Source: Phocoena phocoena (taxonomy: Eukaryota; Chordata; Mammalia; Artiodactyla; Phocoenidae). From it: a stretch of DNA of 64,000 nt. The translations under genes were made by a program, and so were the position numbers. A model generated the notes under the pieces. That model saw nothing but the letters and a program-made list of their open reading frames with translations, was not told where the DNA came from and made no database searches. This document shows positions 1 to 11,474 of this stretch, piece by piece; the stretch's first letter is position 1; each line of letters begins with the position of its first letter. The DNA lies in the NCBI RefSeq assembly GCF_963924675.1, contig NC_089220.1, positions 167,200,761 through 167,264,760 on the forward strand, read 5' to 3'.

Positions 1-381
1 CTCCACTGAATATAACAAGAACGTTTCAAAAATTAATAATAGAAAACAGTTTCTTTTTTCATTTTAACTGTATCATAAAAGAAAACATCCTTCCACCCCC
101 AACCCTGCTCCAGTCCATCAAGCTTTTTAAACCATGTTATCTGGCAGCTAATGAATAATAGAGACAAAATGTAGTTCTTTTGCTCCCTGGTGAAATACTG
201 CACTATTCGTTATTCATGAGTTCTTGTTTTCCTGGAAGATTGTTTGAGAAATATGTGGGCGATGTGTACCCTATCACTGCCTGGGAGCCTTTTAGATTTC
301 CTCTGTTTCAGTGTTTTCCTTTTGTTTTAATAAACAGCTGATAGTTGTGGAGAAGTCACTGGATGTTAGGATAATTAACCT
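1..381. other. Intronic sequence, nothing recognised
   Basis: AT-rich sequence upstream of the L1-A poly-T tract. I see no gene, RNA gene or recognisable repeat in it. Confidence 0.6.
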
Positions 382-757
382 TTTTTTTTTTTTTTAACGT
401 CTTCATTGGGGTATAATTGCTTTACAATGGTGTGTTACTTTCTACTTGATAACAAAGCGAATCAGTTACACATATACATATGTTCCCATATCTCTTCCCT
501 CTTGCATCTCCTTCCTTCCCACCCTCCCTATCCCACCCCTCTAGGTGATCACAAAGCACCGAGCTGATCTCCCTGTGCTATGCGGCTGCTTCCCACTAGC
601 CATCTGTTTTACGTTTGGTAGTGTATATATGTCCATGCCACTCTCTCGCTTTGTCACAGCTTACCCTTTCCCCTCCCCATATCCTCAAGTCTATTCTCTA
701 GTAGGTCTGTGTCTTTATTCCTGTCTTAGCCCTAGGCTCTTCATGACATTTTTTTTC

Positions 758-3700
758 TTAAATTCCATATATATGTGTTAGCATACGGTATTTGTGTTTC
801 TCTCTCTGACTTACTTCACACTGTGTGACAGACTCTAGGTCCATGCACCTCATTACAAATAGCTCAATTTCGTTTCTTTTTATGGCTGAGTAATATTCCA
901 TTGTATATATGTGCCACATTTTCTTTATCCATTCATCCGATGATGGACACTTAGGTTGTTTCCATCTCCTGGATATTGTAAATAGAGCTGCAATAAACAT
1001 TTTGGTACATGATTCTTTTTGAATTATGGTTTTCTCAGGGTATATATGCCCAGTAGTGGGATTGCTGGGTCATATGGTAGTTCTATTTTTAGATTTTTAA
1101 GGAACCTCCATAGTGTTCTCCATAGTGGCTGTACCAATTCACATTCCACCAGCAGTGCAAGAGTGTTCCCTTTTCTCCACACCCTCTCCAGCATTTATTG
1201 TTTCTAGATTTTTTTGATGATGGCCATTCTGACTGGTGTGAGATGATATCTCATTGTAGTTTTGATTTGCATTTCTCTAATGATTAATGATGTTGAGCAT
1301 TCTTTCATGTGTTTGTTGGCAGTCTGTATATCTTCTTTGGAGAAATGTCTATTTAGGTATTATGCCCATTTTTGGATTGGGATGTTTGTTTTTTTGTTTT
1401 TGAGCTGCATGAGGTGCTTGTAAATTTTGGAGATTAATCCTTTGTCAGTTGCTTCATTTGCAAATATTTTCTCCCATTCTGAGGGTTGTCTTTTGGTCTT
1501 GTTTATGGTTTCCTTTGCTGTACAGAAGCTTTTAAGTTTCATTAGGTCCTATTTGTTTATTTTTGTTTTTATTTCCATTTCTCTAGGAGGTGGGTCAAAA
1601 AGGATCTTGCTGTGATTTATGTCATAGAGTGTTCTATGTTTTCCTCTAACAGTTTGATAGTGTCTGGCCTTACATTTGGGTCTTTAATCCATTTTTTTTT
1701 TTTTTTAATCCATTTTGAGCTTACTTTTGTGTATGGTGTTAGGGAGTGATCTAATCTCATACTTTTACATGTACCAGTCCAGTTTTCCCAGCACCACTTA
1801 CTGAAGAGGCTGTCCTGTCTCCACTGTACACTCCTACCTCCTATATCAAAGATAAGGTGACCATATGTGCGTGGGTTTATCTCTGGGCTTTCTATCCTGT
1901 TCCATTGATCTCTCTTTCTGTTTTTGTGCCAGTACCATACTGTCTTGATTACTGTAGCTTTGTGGTATAGTCTGAAGTCAGGGAGCCTGATTCCTCCAGC
2001 TCTGTTTTTCGTTGTCAAGATTGCTTTGGCTATTCGGGGTCTTTTGTGTTTCCATACAAATTGTGAAATTTTTTGTTCTAGTTCTGTGAAAAATGCCAGT
2101 GGTAGTTTGATAGGGATTGCATTGAATCTGTAGATTGCCTTGGGTAGTAGAGTCATTTTCACAATGTTGATTCTTCCAATCCAAGAACATGGTATATCTC
2201 TCCATCTCTTTGTATCATCTTTAATTTCTTTCATCAGTGTCTTATAATTTTCTGCATACAGGTCTTTTGTCTCCTTAGGTAGGTTTATTCCTAGGTATTT
2301 TATTCTTTTGGTTGCAGTGGTAAATGGGACTGTTTTCTTGATTTCACTTTCAGATTTTTCATCATTAGTGTATAGGAATGCCAGAGATTTCTGTGCATTA
2401 ATTTTGTATCCTGCCACTTTACCAAATTCATTGATTATCTCTAGTAGTTTTCTGGTAGCATCTTTAGGATTCTCTATGTATAGTATCATGTCATCTGCAA
2501 AAAGTGACAGCTTTACTTCTTCTTTTCTGATTTGGATTCCTTTTATTTCCTTTTCTTCTCTGATTGCTGTGGATAAAACTTCCAAAACTATGTGGAATAA
2601 TAGTGGTGAGAGTGGGCAACCTTGTTCCCGATCTTAGTGCAAATCGTTTCAGTTTTTCACCATTGAGGACGATGTTGGCTGTGGGTTTGTCATATATGGC
2701 CTTTATTATGTTGAGGAAAGTTCCCTCTATGCCTACTTTCTGCAGGGTTTTTATCATAAATGGGTGTTGAATTTTGTCGAAAGCTTTCCCTGCCTTTATT
2801 GAGACGATTATATGGATTTTCTCCTTCAGTTTGTTAATATGGTGTATCACATTGATGGATTTGCATATATTGAAGAATCCTTGCATTCCTGGAATAAACT
2901 CCACTTGATCATGGTGTATGATCCTTTTAATGTGCTGTTGGATTCTGTTTGCTAGTATTTTGTTGAGGATTTTTGCATCTATGATCATCAGTGATATTGG
3001 CCTGTAGTTTTCTTTCTTTGTGACATCTTTGTCTGGTTTTGGTATCAGGGTGATGGTGGCCTCGTAGAATGAGTTTGGGAGTGTTCCTGCCTCTGCTATA
3101 TTCTGGAAGAGTTTGAGAAGAATAGGTGTTAGCTCTTCTCTAAATGTTTGATAGAATTCACCTGTGAAGCCATCTGGTCCTGGGCTTTTGTTTGTTGGAG
3201 GATTTTTTTTTTGTTTGTTTGTTTTGTTTTTTTTAAATTTTTCCGAACACGCAGGCTCAGCGGCCATGGCTCACGGGCCCAGCTGCTCCGCGGCATGTGG
3301 GATCTTCCCGGACCGGGGCACGAACCTGTGTCCCCTGCATTGGCAGGCGGACTCCCAACCACTGCGCCACCAGGGAAGCCCTGTTGGAGGATTTTTAATC
3401 ACAGTTTCAATTTCAGTGCTTGTGATTGGTCTGTTCATATTTTCTATTTCTTCCTGGTTCAGTCTCGGAAAGTTGTGCTTTTCTCAGAATTTGTCCATTT
3501 CTTCCAGGTTGTCCATTTTATTGGCATATAGTTGCTTGTAGTAATCTCTCATGATCTTTTGTATTTCTGCAGTGTCAGTTGTTACTTCTCCTTTTTCATT
3601 TCTAATTCTATTGACTTGAGCCTTCTCCCGTTTTTTCTTGATGAGGCTGGCTAATGGTTTATCAATTTTGTTTATCTTCTCAAAGAACCAGCTTTTAGTT

Positions 3701-4778
3701 TTATTGATCTTTGCTATCATTTCCTTCATTTCTTTTTCATTTATTTCTCATCTAATCTTTATGATTTCTTTCCTTCTGCTAACTTTGGGTTTTTTTTGTT
3801 CTTCTTTCTCTAATTGCTTTAGGTGCAAGTTTAGGTTGTTTATTCGAGATGTTTCCTGTTTCTTAAGGTACGATTGTATTGCTCTAAACTTCCCTCTTAG
3901 AACTGCTTTTGCTGCATCCCATAGGTTTTGGGTCATCATGTCTCCATTTTCATTTGTTTCTAGGTATTTTTTTATTTCCTCTTTGATCTCTTCAGTGATC
4001 ACTTGGTTATTAAGTAGTGTATTGTTTAGCCTCCATGTGTTTGTATTTTTTACAGATCTTTTCCTGTAATTGATATCTAGTCTCATAGCGTTGTGGTCAG
4101 AAAAGATACTTGATACGATTTCAGTTTTCTTAAATTTACCAAGGCTTGATTTGTGCCCCAAGATATGATCTATCCTCGAGAATGTTCCATGAGCACTTGA
4201 AAAAATGTGTGTTCTGTTGTTTTTGGATGGAATGTCCTATAAATATCAATTAAGTCCATCTTGTTTGATGTATCATTTAAAGCTTGTGTTTCTTTATTTA
4301 TTTTCATTTTGGATGATCTGTCCATTGGTGAAAGTGGGGTGTTAAAGTCCCCTACTATGAATGTGTTTCTATCAATTTCCCCTTTTATGTCTGTTAGTAT
4401 TTGCCTTATGTATTGAGGTGCTCCTATGTTGGGTGCATAAATATTTACAATTGTTATATCTTCTTCTTGGATCGATCCCTTGATCATTATGTAGTGTCCT
4501 TCTTTGTCTCTTCTAATAGTCTTTATTTTAAAGTCTATTTTGTCTGATATGAGAATTGCTACTCTGGCTTTCTTTTGCTTTCTATTTTCATGGAATATCT
4601 TTTTCCATCCCCTCACTTTCCGTCTGTATGTGTCTCTAGGTCTGAAGTGGGTCTCTTGTAGACAGCATATATATGGGTTTTGTTTTTATATCCATTCAGC
4701 CAATCTGTGTCTTTTGGTGGGAGCATTTAATCCATTTAAATTTAAGGTAATTATCGATATGTATGTTCCTATTCCCAT
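758..4778 (-). pseudogene. L1-A ORF2 remnant (endonuclease-reverse transcriptase)
   Basis: ORF2 appears to begin at the minus-strand ATG at 4778-4776 (MGIGTYISIITLNLNGLNAP, the conserved L1 endonuclease N-terminus). It meets an in-frame stop at 4686-4688, codon 31. Later pieces lie in several frames: endonuclease (4616-4170 with GDFN; 4161-3748 with SDHNAMRLDI), the linker and reverse transcriptase (3267-2491 with YRPISLM and FDKIQHPF; 2585-1617 with LFADDMILY), and the C-terminal domain (1000-758). The enzyme would nick target DNA and prime reverse transcription, but multiple frameshifts, stops and a SINE insertion make this a dead copy. Confidence 0.88.
3208..3381 (-). mobile_element. CHR-type SINE in L1-A ORF2
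   Basis: This antisense tRNA-derived SINE has a T-rich left end and a right end ccagggaagcc (reverse complement of the SINE start ggcttccctgg). It is flanked by exact 15-bp target duplications tgttggaggattttt at 3193-3207 and 3382-3396. About 60 bp of the usual 3' body (the cgcgggcctctcac... part) is missing next to the T tract, so it is internally shortened. Confidence 0.9.
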
Positions 4779-5119
4779 TTTCTTAATTGTTTTCGGTGTT
4801 ATTGTAGGTCTTTTCCTTCTTTTGTGTTTCTTGCCTAGAGAAGATCCTTTAGCATTTGTTTTAAAGCTGGTTTGGTGGTGCTGAACTCTCTCAGCTTTTG
4901 CTTGTCTGTAATGGTTTTAATTTCTCCATCAAATCTGAATGAGATCCTTGCTGGGTAGAGTAATCTTGGTTGTAGGTTTTTCTCCTTCATCACTTTATAT
5001 ATGTCCTGCCAGTCCCTTCTGGCTTGCAGAGTTTCTGCTGAAAGATCAGCTGTTAACCTTATGGGGATTCCCTTGTGTGTTATTTTTCCCTTGCTGCTTT
5101 TAATATGTTCTCTTTGTAT

Positions 5120-5719
5120 TTAATTTTTGACAGTTAGCTTAATATGTGTCTTGCCGTGTTTCTCCTTGTATTTATCCTGTATGGGACTCTCTGCTTCCTG
5201 GACTGGATTAACTATTTCCTTTCCCATTTTAGGGAAGTTTTCAACTATAATCTCTTCAAATATTTTCTCAGTCCCTTTCTTTCTCTCTTCTTCTTCTGGA
5301 ACCCCTTTAATTCGAATGTTGGTGCATTTAATGTTGTCCCAGAGGTCTCTGAGACTGTCCTCAATTCTTTTCCTTCTTTTTTCTTTATTCTGCTCTGCAG
5401 TAGTTATTTCCACTATCTTATCTTCCAGGTCACTTATCTGTTCTTCTGCCTCAGTTATTCTGCTATTGATCCCTTCTAGAGTATTTTTAATTTCATTTAT
5501 TGTGTTGTTCATCGTTGCTTGTTTCATCTTTAGTTCTTCTAGGTCCTTGTTAAATGTTTCTTGCATTTTGTCTATTCTATTTCCAAGATTTTGGATCATC
5601 TTTACTATCATTATTCTGAATTCTTTTTCAGGTAGACTGCCTATTTCCTCTTCCTTTGTTAGGTCTGGTGGCTTTTTATCTTGCTCCTTCATCTGCAGTG
5701 TGTTTTTCTGTCTTCTCAT
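5120..5719 (-). pseudogene. L1-A ORF1 remnant (RNA-binding chaperone protein, truncated)
   Basis: The minus-strand frame of 199 codons begins MRRQKNTLQMKEQ. It has a long heptad-rich stretch (about residues 40-120, with segments such as ITEAEEQISDLEDKIVEI) typical of the L1 ORF1p coiled coil that trimerises the protein. The start of the RRM-like domain follows (RDLWDNIKCTNIRIKGVPEE). The frame stops after LTVKN, about 100 residues short of the 297-codon copy in L1-C at 57656-58549. The downstream C-terminal nucleic-acid-binding part survives only in other frames toward about 4870. ORF1p is known to coat L1 RNA; this copy is broken. Confidence 0.85.
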
Positions 5720-6249
5720 TTTTCTTATCTTACTGTGTTTGGGATCTCCTTTTTGCAGGCTGCAGGTTCGTAGTTCCCGTTGTTTTTGGTGTCTGTCCCC
5801 AGTGGCTAAAGTTGGTTCAGTAGGTTGTGTAGGCTTCCTGGTGGAGGGGACTAGTGCCTGTGTTCTGGTGGATGAGGCTGGATATTGTCTTTCTGGTAGG
5901 CTGGTCCACGTCTGGTGGTGTGTTTTGGGGTGTCTGTGGACTTACTATGATTTTAGGCAGCCTCCTTGCTAATGGGTGGGGTTATGTTCCTGTCTTGCTA
6001 GTTGTTTGGCATAGGGTGTCCAGCACTGTAGCTTGCTGGTCGTTGAGTGAAGCTGGGTGCTGGTGTTGAGATGGAGATCTCTGGGAGATTTTCACCATTT
6101 GATATTATGTGGAGCTGGGAGGTCTCTTGTGGACCAGTGTCCTGAAGTTGGCTCTCCCACCTCAGAGGCACAGCACTGACTCCTGGCTGCAGCACCAAGA
6201 GCCTTTCATCCACACGGCTCTTGTTCTCAAGTACCTCCTTGCTGCTGAA

Positions 6250-6650
6250 AGCTCTATAGTCCTTTTAATGTGATGTTGAATATGGTTTGCTAGTATTTTG
6301 TTGAAGATTTTCACAACAATGTTAATCAGGATTATTGGTCTACTGTTTTCTTTTCTTGTAGTATCTTTGTCTGGCTTTGATATCAGGGTAATTCTGGGCT
6401 CATAAAATGAGTTAGGAACTGTTCTCTCTCAATTTTTGGAAGAGTTTGAAGAATACTGATGTTAATTCTTTTTTAAATGTTTGTCCATTGAGGCCATCTG
6501 GCCCTGGGCTTTTCTCTGTTAGGAGGTTTTTGATTACTGATTCAGTCTACCTGCTAGTTATAGGTTTGTACATAATTTTTGTTTCTTCATGACCCACACT
6601 TGGTCGGTTGTATACTTATAGCAATCTGTCCATTTTTCTCTAAACTCTTA
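6250..6650 (-). mobile_element. Older L1 ORF2 fragment, antisense
   Basis: The text resembles the ORF2 reverse transcriptase segment of the young L1s (compare 2930-3190) but with many mismatches: gctagtattttgttgaagat, then tttgtctggctttgatatca, then ccatctggccctgggctttt. It is therefore an older L1 family. It abuts the 5' end of L1-A and fades by about 6650. Confidence 0.75.
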
Positions 6651-8059
6651 AGCAACATCTCTTCCCATTTGGATCTGGATTACTCCTAGGGACCTATCTT
6701 TGATTGTGGGCTCTCAAGATCTCTCCTTAGGAAGTCTCTCCTGGTGGCTTCGTAAGGTTCATCAAATAAGGCATCCAATCTTTTGAGCACCTACGTCACT
6801 CACAAGGGTGCCTTAACTCTTAATATGAAGAGCTTAATTTTATCAAAGGGTCTCATGGAAGAGCTACCCTTATGGAAGAAGAAGTGCTGCTTTTTCCATT
6901 TCCACCCTTTTGGACTTCTATGAAGATAAAGTAGAAAGATTTAGATTTGAGTATATAAAATAAAGATCTTTAATATCTAAAATGAACATCTTAATGTTAT
7001 GGTAAAATTTTGAAGATTTTTTTTCTCCTGAATCTAGTGAGGATTTATGTTTATATTCTAAATCCCTAAGGAGAAAAAAATATAAAAAGCAGTTAGTCCA
7101 ATTACAGTAAACATAGGTTCAGTAGTCACCATACTTATGGAGATTAAAAGAGAAATTAGCTAAACTAGTACACGAATTGCCTCATCTTGAAAATGTATAA
7201 GTTTGGCTGGGAGGTGGCCAAATTGAAGTAGCTACAGAATGGTGGTGGTGGATGGAACATGAAAGTATGGTAAGATCACTTTTACACTCCAAGACAAGTG
7301 TGTGTAAGCAACAGCACATTCGGTTCCACACATAGTGTGTGTAGCAGAATTATATTCTTTTTTTTTTTTTTCCACTGTAACAGATGATATTCTTTTATTG
7401 AATTTAACAGGTTGAACATTTAAAAATTTTTCTTTAAGGATATAAGATAATTTAATCTTAAGATGAACAAAGAGTTTGAGGTAACTAATAATTCATATTG
7501 CAGTGTTTCCCATAATAAAATTAGCAAGCATTTTTTTTTAAGTTCAGGGGACTTTATATTTGGTGATGTTTATCTAATCAACTAATTATCTAATCCACAT
7601 TTATTGATGTTTATCTAATCAATAGAGTTTTTAAAAAACTTCATTTTCTTTCAGCTCTATAGTTAGCTTATATTAAAGAGATACTCTTATTCCAATAAAC
7701 TTTCAGATCTGCCTTAAACATTTAAAATTCTCAACTGAGCCACTGTTGCAGTGCCGAGTCATATTACCAGGGAATTAGTGCTGATTAAATGAATAGCATT
7801 AACCTTAAAATTCCAGTGAAGCAGAATATTTAAACTGCACTGCTATTCTTAGTATCTAAGACTTAGTTTGCTTGGATATATCTTGGCTGGGTGAATGTTT
7901 AATAAATGTAACTCACAAGAAATTCCATGTTATGCACTTAGTGTCACAATCTAGTTAATTAAATAATGGTACCTCACTGAATTGCACTCCTCAGTGTCCT
8001 TTGCTTCTTCCTTCTGCCTAACCTTTTAGCCTCGGAGTGTCCTGAGTCTCATCCCTTTG
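6651..8059. other. Intronic sequence, mostly unassigned
   Basis: AT-rich intronic DNA with a T tract at about 7359-7371 and a short local duplication of a tgatgtttatctaatcaa phrase near 7564-7622. No gene or confidently named repeat was recognised. Confidence 0.5.
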
Positions 8060-8700
8060 TATCTATTAACTTCACTGCCTACAGGCACTCCCTTAATGAT
8101 CTAGTCTTATCTGATCTCATGGCTTTGTCTATCGTCTTTATGCAAATGAATCCCAAATTATAGAGCCCAGACATCTCTCCCAAACTCCATACTACTTTAT
8201 CAGACTACTTGTTTTTTTTGTGGTACCCGGGCCTCTCAGTGTTGTGGCGTCTCCCGTCGTGGAGCACAGGCTCCGGATGTGCAGGCTCAGCGGCCATGGC
8301 TCACGGGCCCAGCCGCTCCGCGGAATGTGGGATCTTCCCGGACCAGGGCACAAACCCGTGTCCCCTGCACCGGCAGGCGGACTCTCAACCATTGCGCCAC
8401 CAGGGAAGCCCCAGACTACTTATTTGATATCAGGAATTAAATTTCAAATAGACACTTCACACTTAACATTTGCAAAACTGAACTTGTGTTCTCTTCTCCA
8501 AATCAACTCCACCTGCAGCCTTTCCCAGATCCTTGATGGCAGCTCCATTCTTAAGGTTGCTCAGGCCAAAATCCTGGGAGTCATCCATTATTCTTCTCTT
8601 CTTATACCCTGTATTTCAGCTATTAGGACATCTTGGTAGTTCTGCTTTCTTCAAAGTGTTCCTGAATCTAATTGAATGATTGTTCTTACAAGTTAAAAAA
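8060..8700 (+). mobile_element. L2 (LINE-2) fragment, sense, split by a SINE
   Basis: The flanks of the SINE at 8211-8411 read as a decayed mammalian L2 ORF: left part with ctcatggctttgtctatcgt, right part with gcaaaactgaacttgtgttc and gttgctcaggccaaaatcct then gggagtcatccatt. These phrases match the L2 consensus as I know it. The two parts are contiguous once the SINE is removed. Confidence 0.7.
8211..8411 (-). mobile_element. CHR-type SINE (in L2)
   Basis: Complete antisense SINE: T tract, gtggtacccgggcctctcag, the core gctcagcggccatggctcac, and the end ccaccagggaagccc. The duplication cagactactt lies at 8201-8210 and 8412-8421. In the sense direction the tRNA-like head carries an A-box-like tggcgcaatgg and a B-box-like gggtttgtgccc, the internal RNA polymerase III promoter known for tRNA-derived SINEs. 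Confidence 0.93.
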
Positions 8701-9534
8701 AATAAGTCTCAGCGAAGTTAAGAGGACAGCCCCAAATTCACATAACTAGTAAGACAGAATTCAGGCATATGTTTTCTGACTGACCACAAACAATATGATC
8801 TCTTATAATACTAGTACTTCTCCAAAGTAAGTGTTACAATTGCCTTTTTATTTATACAATTCAGAAATAGGACCTGACCCACTATATCACTAGACCTTTA
8901 TAAGTAGGATGTGTTATTTCATTTAAGTCCTGGAGGAATTCTCTACACACACAATAGTTCTTTCATAACTACTTGCCAACCCAGTTGAATTGACTGGTAC
9001 TTGTCTGTCCTTGTATTTTGCTCTGGGTCAAGAACTGTGTTTTCATTTGCAAGATATGAGTGTTGGGTGAAAAAAAAAGGGTATTAATGAAATAAAATAT
9101 TCAAGGTCTTTTAGAAAGCTCTTTTTCAAAGATTTTCTTGCTATAACCTATGAATTTAGAGCATGTATTAGCTCTTGCTACCTTACATATAAATACTTTA
9201 TTGTTTGCTGGAATTTTCATGATATGCAATTTTGATCTTATTACTAATCATGAAAGCTTAGATTGAGGGATTATTAGTTAGATAATTTAGTATTTTCTCT
9301 CAAGGGCCTCTGTCAGAGGGTCACTATTTGTAACTTTCAGATTCACTAAATTCTAAACTCCTCTAATAGGTTATAATGGCAAAAAGGTAAAGTGTTGGGA
9401 TCTTGGTAGAGAGCTATCAAAAAAGAAATTTAAGTGTTGAGCAAATTCTTGAAACACCCTGTTTTACTGATAAACTGTATTTTAATGGAAGTTATTTCAT
9501 CCTTATGTAATTGAATATAGCAGAAATTAAGTAT
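8701..9534. other. Intronic sequence, nothing recognised
   Basis: AT-rich sequence between the L2 fragment and L1-B. No gene or named repeat was recognised. It ends with the left target duplication of L1-B at 9523-9536. Confidence 0.5.
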
Positions 9535-10250
9535 GTATGGTACTGGCACAAAAACAGAAATATAGACCAATGGAACAGGATAGAAAGCCCAGAGATAAAC
9601 CCACACACATATCTTTGATAAAGGAGGCAAGAATATACAGTGGAGAAAAGAGAGTCTCTTCAATAAGTGGTGCTGAGAAAACTGGACAGCTACATGTAAA
9701 AGAAAGAATGAAATTCAAACACTCCCTAACACCAGACACAAAAATAAACTCAAAATGGATTAAAGGCCTAAATGTAAGGCCAGACACTCTAAAACTCTTA
9801 GAGGAAAACATAGGCAGAACACTCTGACATAAATCACAGCAAGATCCTTTTTGACCCACCTCCTAGAGAAACGGAAATAAAAACAAAAATAAACAAATGG
9901 GACCTAATGAAACTTCAAAGCTTTTGTACAGCAAAGGAAACCATAAATAAGACGAAAAGACAACCCTCAGAATGGGAGAAAATATTTGGAAATGAGGCAA
10001 CTGACAAAGGATTAACCTCCAAAATTTACAAGCAGCTCATACAACTCAATATCAAAAAAACAAAAAACCCAATCCAAAAATGTGCAGAAGACCTAAATAG
10101 ACATTTCTCCAGAGAAGACATACAGATTGCCAATAAACACATGAAAGGGTGCTCAACATCACTAATCATTAGAGAAATGCAAATCAAAACTACAGTGAGG
10201 TATCACCTCACACCAGTCAGAGTGGCCATCATCAAAAAATCTACAAACAG

Positions 10251-10461
10251 GGCTTCCCTCGTGGCGCAGTGGTTGAGAGCCCACCTACCAGTGCAGGGGA
10301 CACGGGTTCGTGCCCCGGTCCGGGAAGATCCCACATGCCGCGGAGCGGCTGGGCCCGTGAGCCATGGCCACTGAGCCTGCGCGTCCGGAGCCTGTGCTCC
10401 ACAATGGGAGAGGCCACAACAGTGAGAGGCCCGCGTACCACAAAATAAATAAATAAATAAA
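10251..10461 (+). mobile_element. CHR-type SINE, first of a tandem pair in L1-B
   Basis: Full SINE in sense orientation: head ggcttccctcgtggcgcagt, B-box-like gggttcgtgcccc, core ggctgggcccgtgagccatg, tail gcgtaccacaaaataaataa. It is followed without a gap by a second SINE. The 17-bp duplication aaaaaatctacaaacag precedes it (10234-10250) and recurs only after the second copy (10651-10667). Confidence 0.93.
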
Positions 10462-10650
10462 GGGCTTCCCTGGTGGCGCAGTGGTTGGGAGTCCGCTGCC
10501 GACGCAGGGGACACAGGTTTGTGCCCTGGTCCGGGAAGATCTCACATGCCGCGGAGCGGCTGGGCCCGTGAGCCATGGCCGCTGAGCCTGCGCATTCGGA
10601 GCCTGTGCTCCACAATGGGGAATGCCCGCGTACCGCAAAAAAAAAAAGAA
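10462..10650 (+). mobile_element. CHR-type SINE, second of a tandem pair in L1-B
   Basis: Second head-to-tail SINE starting gggcttccctggtggcgcag directly in the A-rich tail of the first. It lacks about 20 bp of the 3' body (agaggccacaacagtgag is absent between aatgggga and atgcccgcgtacc). It ends in an A-rich tail before the shared 17-bp duplication. Confidence 0.93.
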
Positions 10651-11474
10651 AAAAAATCTACAAACAGTGAATGCTGGAGAGGGTGTGGAGAAAAGGGAAC
10701 GCTGTTGCACTGTTGGTGAGAATGTAAGTTGATACAGCCACTATGGAGAACAGTATGGAGGTTCCCTAAAAAACTGAAAATATTACTACAATATGACCCA
10801 GCACTTGAGTCAATTGAGAAAACCATAATTCAAAAAGAGTCATGTACCACAGTGTTCATCGCAGCAGTATTTACAATAGCCAGGACATGGAAACAACCTA
10901 AGTGTCCATCAACAGATGAGTGGATAAAGAAGATGTGGCATATGTATACAATGGAATATTACTCAGCCATTAAAAGAAATGAAATTGAGTTATTTGTAGT
11001 GAGGTGGATGGACCTCGAGTCTGTTATACAGAGTGAAGTAGGTCACAAAGAGAAAAGCAAATACCGTATGCTAACATATATATATGGAATCTAAAAAAAA
11101 AAAGGTTCTGAAGAGCCTAGGAGTAGGACAGGAATAAACATGCAGAGGTAGAGAATGGACTTGAGGACACGGGGAGGGGGAAGGGTAAGCTGGAACAAAG
11201 TGAGAGAGTGGCATGGACTTATAAATACTACCACATGTAAAATAGATAGCTAGTGGGAAGCAGCAGCATAGCATGGGGAGGTCAGCTCGGTGCTTTGTGA
11301 CCACCTAGAGTGGTGGGATAGGGAGAGTGGGAGGGAGACGCAAGAGGGAGGAGATATGGGGATATATGTATATGTATAGCTGATTCACTTTGTTATAAAG
11401 CAGAAACTAACACACCATTGTAAAGCAATTATACTCCAATAAAGATGTTAAAAAAAAAAAGAAATGAAGTATGT

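Larger units (their letters stand above)
382..6240 (-). mobile_element. L1-A: near full-length antisense LINE-1
   Basis: Read on the minus strand, this is a LINE-1 running from a 5' UTR segment near 6240 to a poly-A tail seen as poly-T at 382-396. Order on the minus strand: 5' UTR (about 6240-5720), ORF1 remnant (5719-5120), ORF2 remnant (4778-758), 3' UTR (757-397). ORF2 shows endonuclease motifs (GDFN within 4170-4616, SDHN within 3748-4161), the reverse transcriptase FADD motif at 2490-2501, and the C-terminal block ending HIYGI at 758-760. A CHR SINE sits in ORF2 at 3208-3381. Frameshifts and stops make it non-autonomous. The same 3' UTR and ORF2 text recurs in the other L1 copies here, so it belongs to the young lineage of this genome. 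No clear target duplication flanks it. Confidence 0.92.
9537..11094 (+). pseudogene. L1-B ORF2 C-terminal remnant
   Basis: Fragments of the ORF2 C-terminal region: 9537-9827 ([20 protein letters not shown]), 9907-10240 ([35 protein letters not shown]), and 10729-11094 ([20 protein letters not shown] to TYIYGI). The frame breaks near 9828, where the common ctctatgacataaat reads ctctgacataaat, a small deletion. The SINE pair breaks it again. There is no reverse transcriptase core, because truncation removed it. Confidence 0.88.
9535..11460 (+). mobile_element. L1-B: sense, 5'-truncated LINE-1
   Basis: A 5'-truncated L1 beginning within ORF2 (GTGTAAAAA-like text tactggcacaaaaacagaaa) and ending in a 3' UTR (about 11095-11447) and poly-A at 11449-11460. 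It is flanked by a 14-bp target duplication with one mismatch, gaaattaagtatgt at 9523-9536 and gaaatgaagtatgt at 11461-11474. ORF2 carries two SINEs (10251-10650). This is a textbook target-primed, 5'-truncated insertion. Confidence 0.94.

Noticed and set aside
5127..5972. Long plus-strand open frame of 281 codons
   Set aside because: It is the reverse complement of L1-A ORF1 and its 5' UTR; the composition is Ser/Leu/Phe-rich as expected for the antisense of a Glu/Lys-rich coiled coil, with no domain of its own.
8211..8411. Functional tRNA gene, from the A-box and B-box-like motifs
   Set aside because: The body beyond the tRNA-like head, the A-rich tail, target duplications and many copies identify a SINE; no tRNA cloverleaf was apparent.
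10203..10826. Overlapping open frames of 94-155 codons on both strands with repeated peptide phrases
   Set aside because: Translations of the tandem CHR SINEs; the same peptide phrases (such as [20 protein letters not shown]) recur at every SINE in the window.
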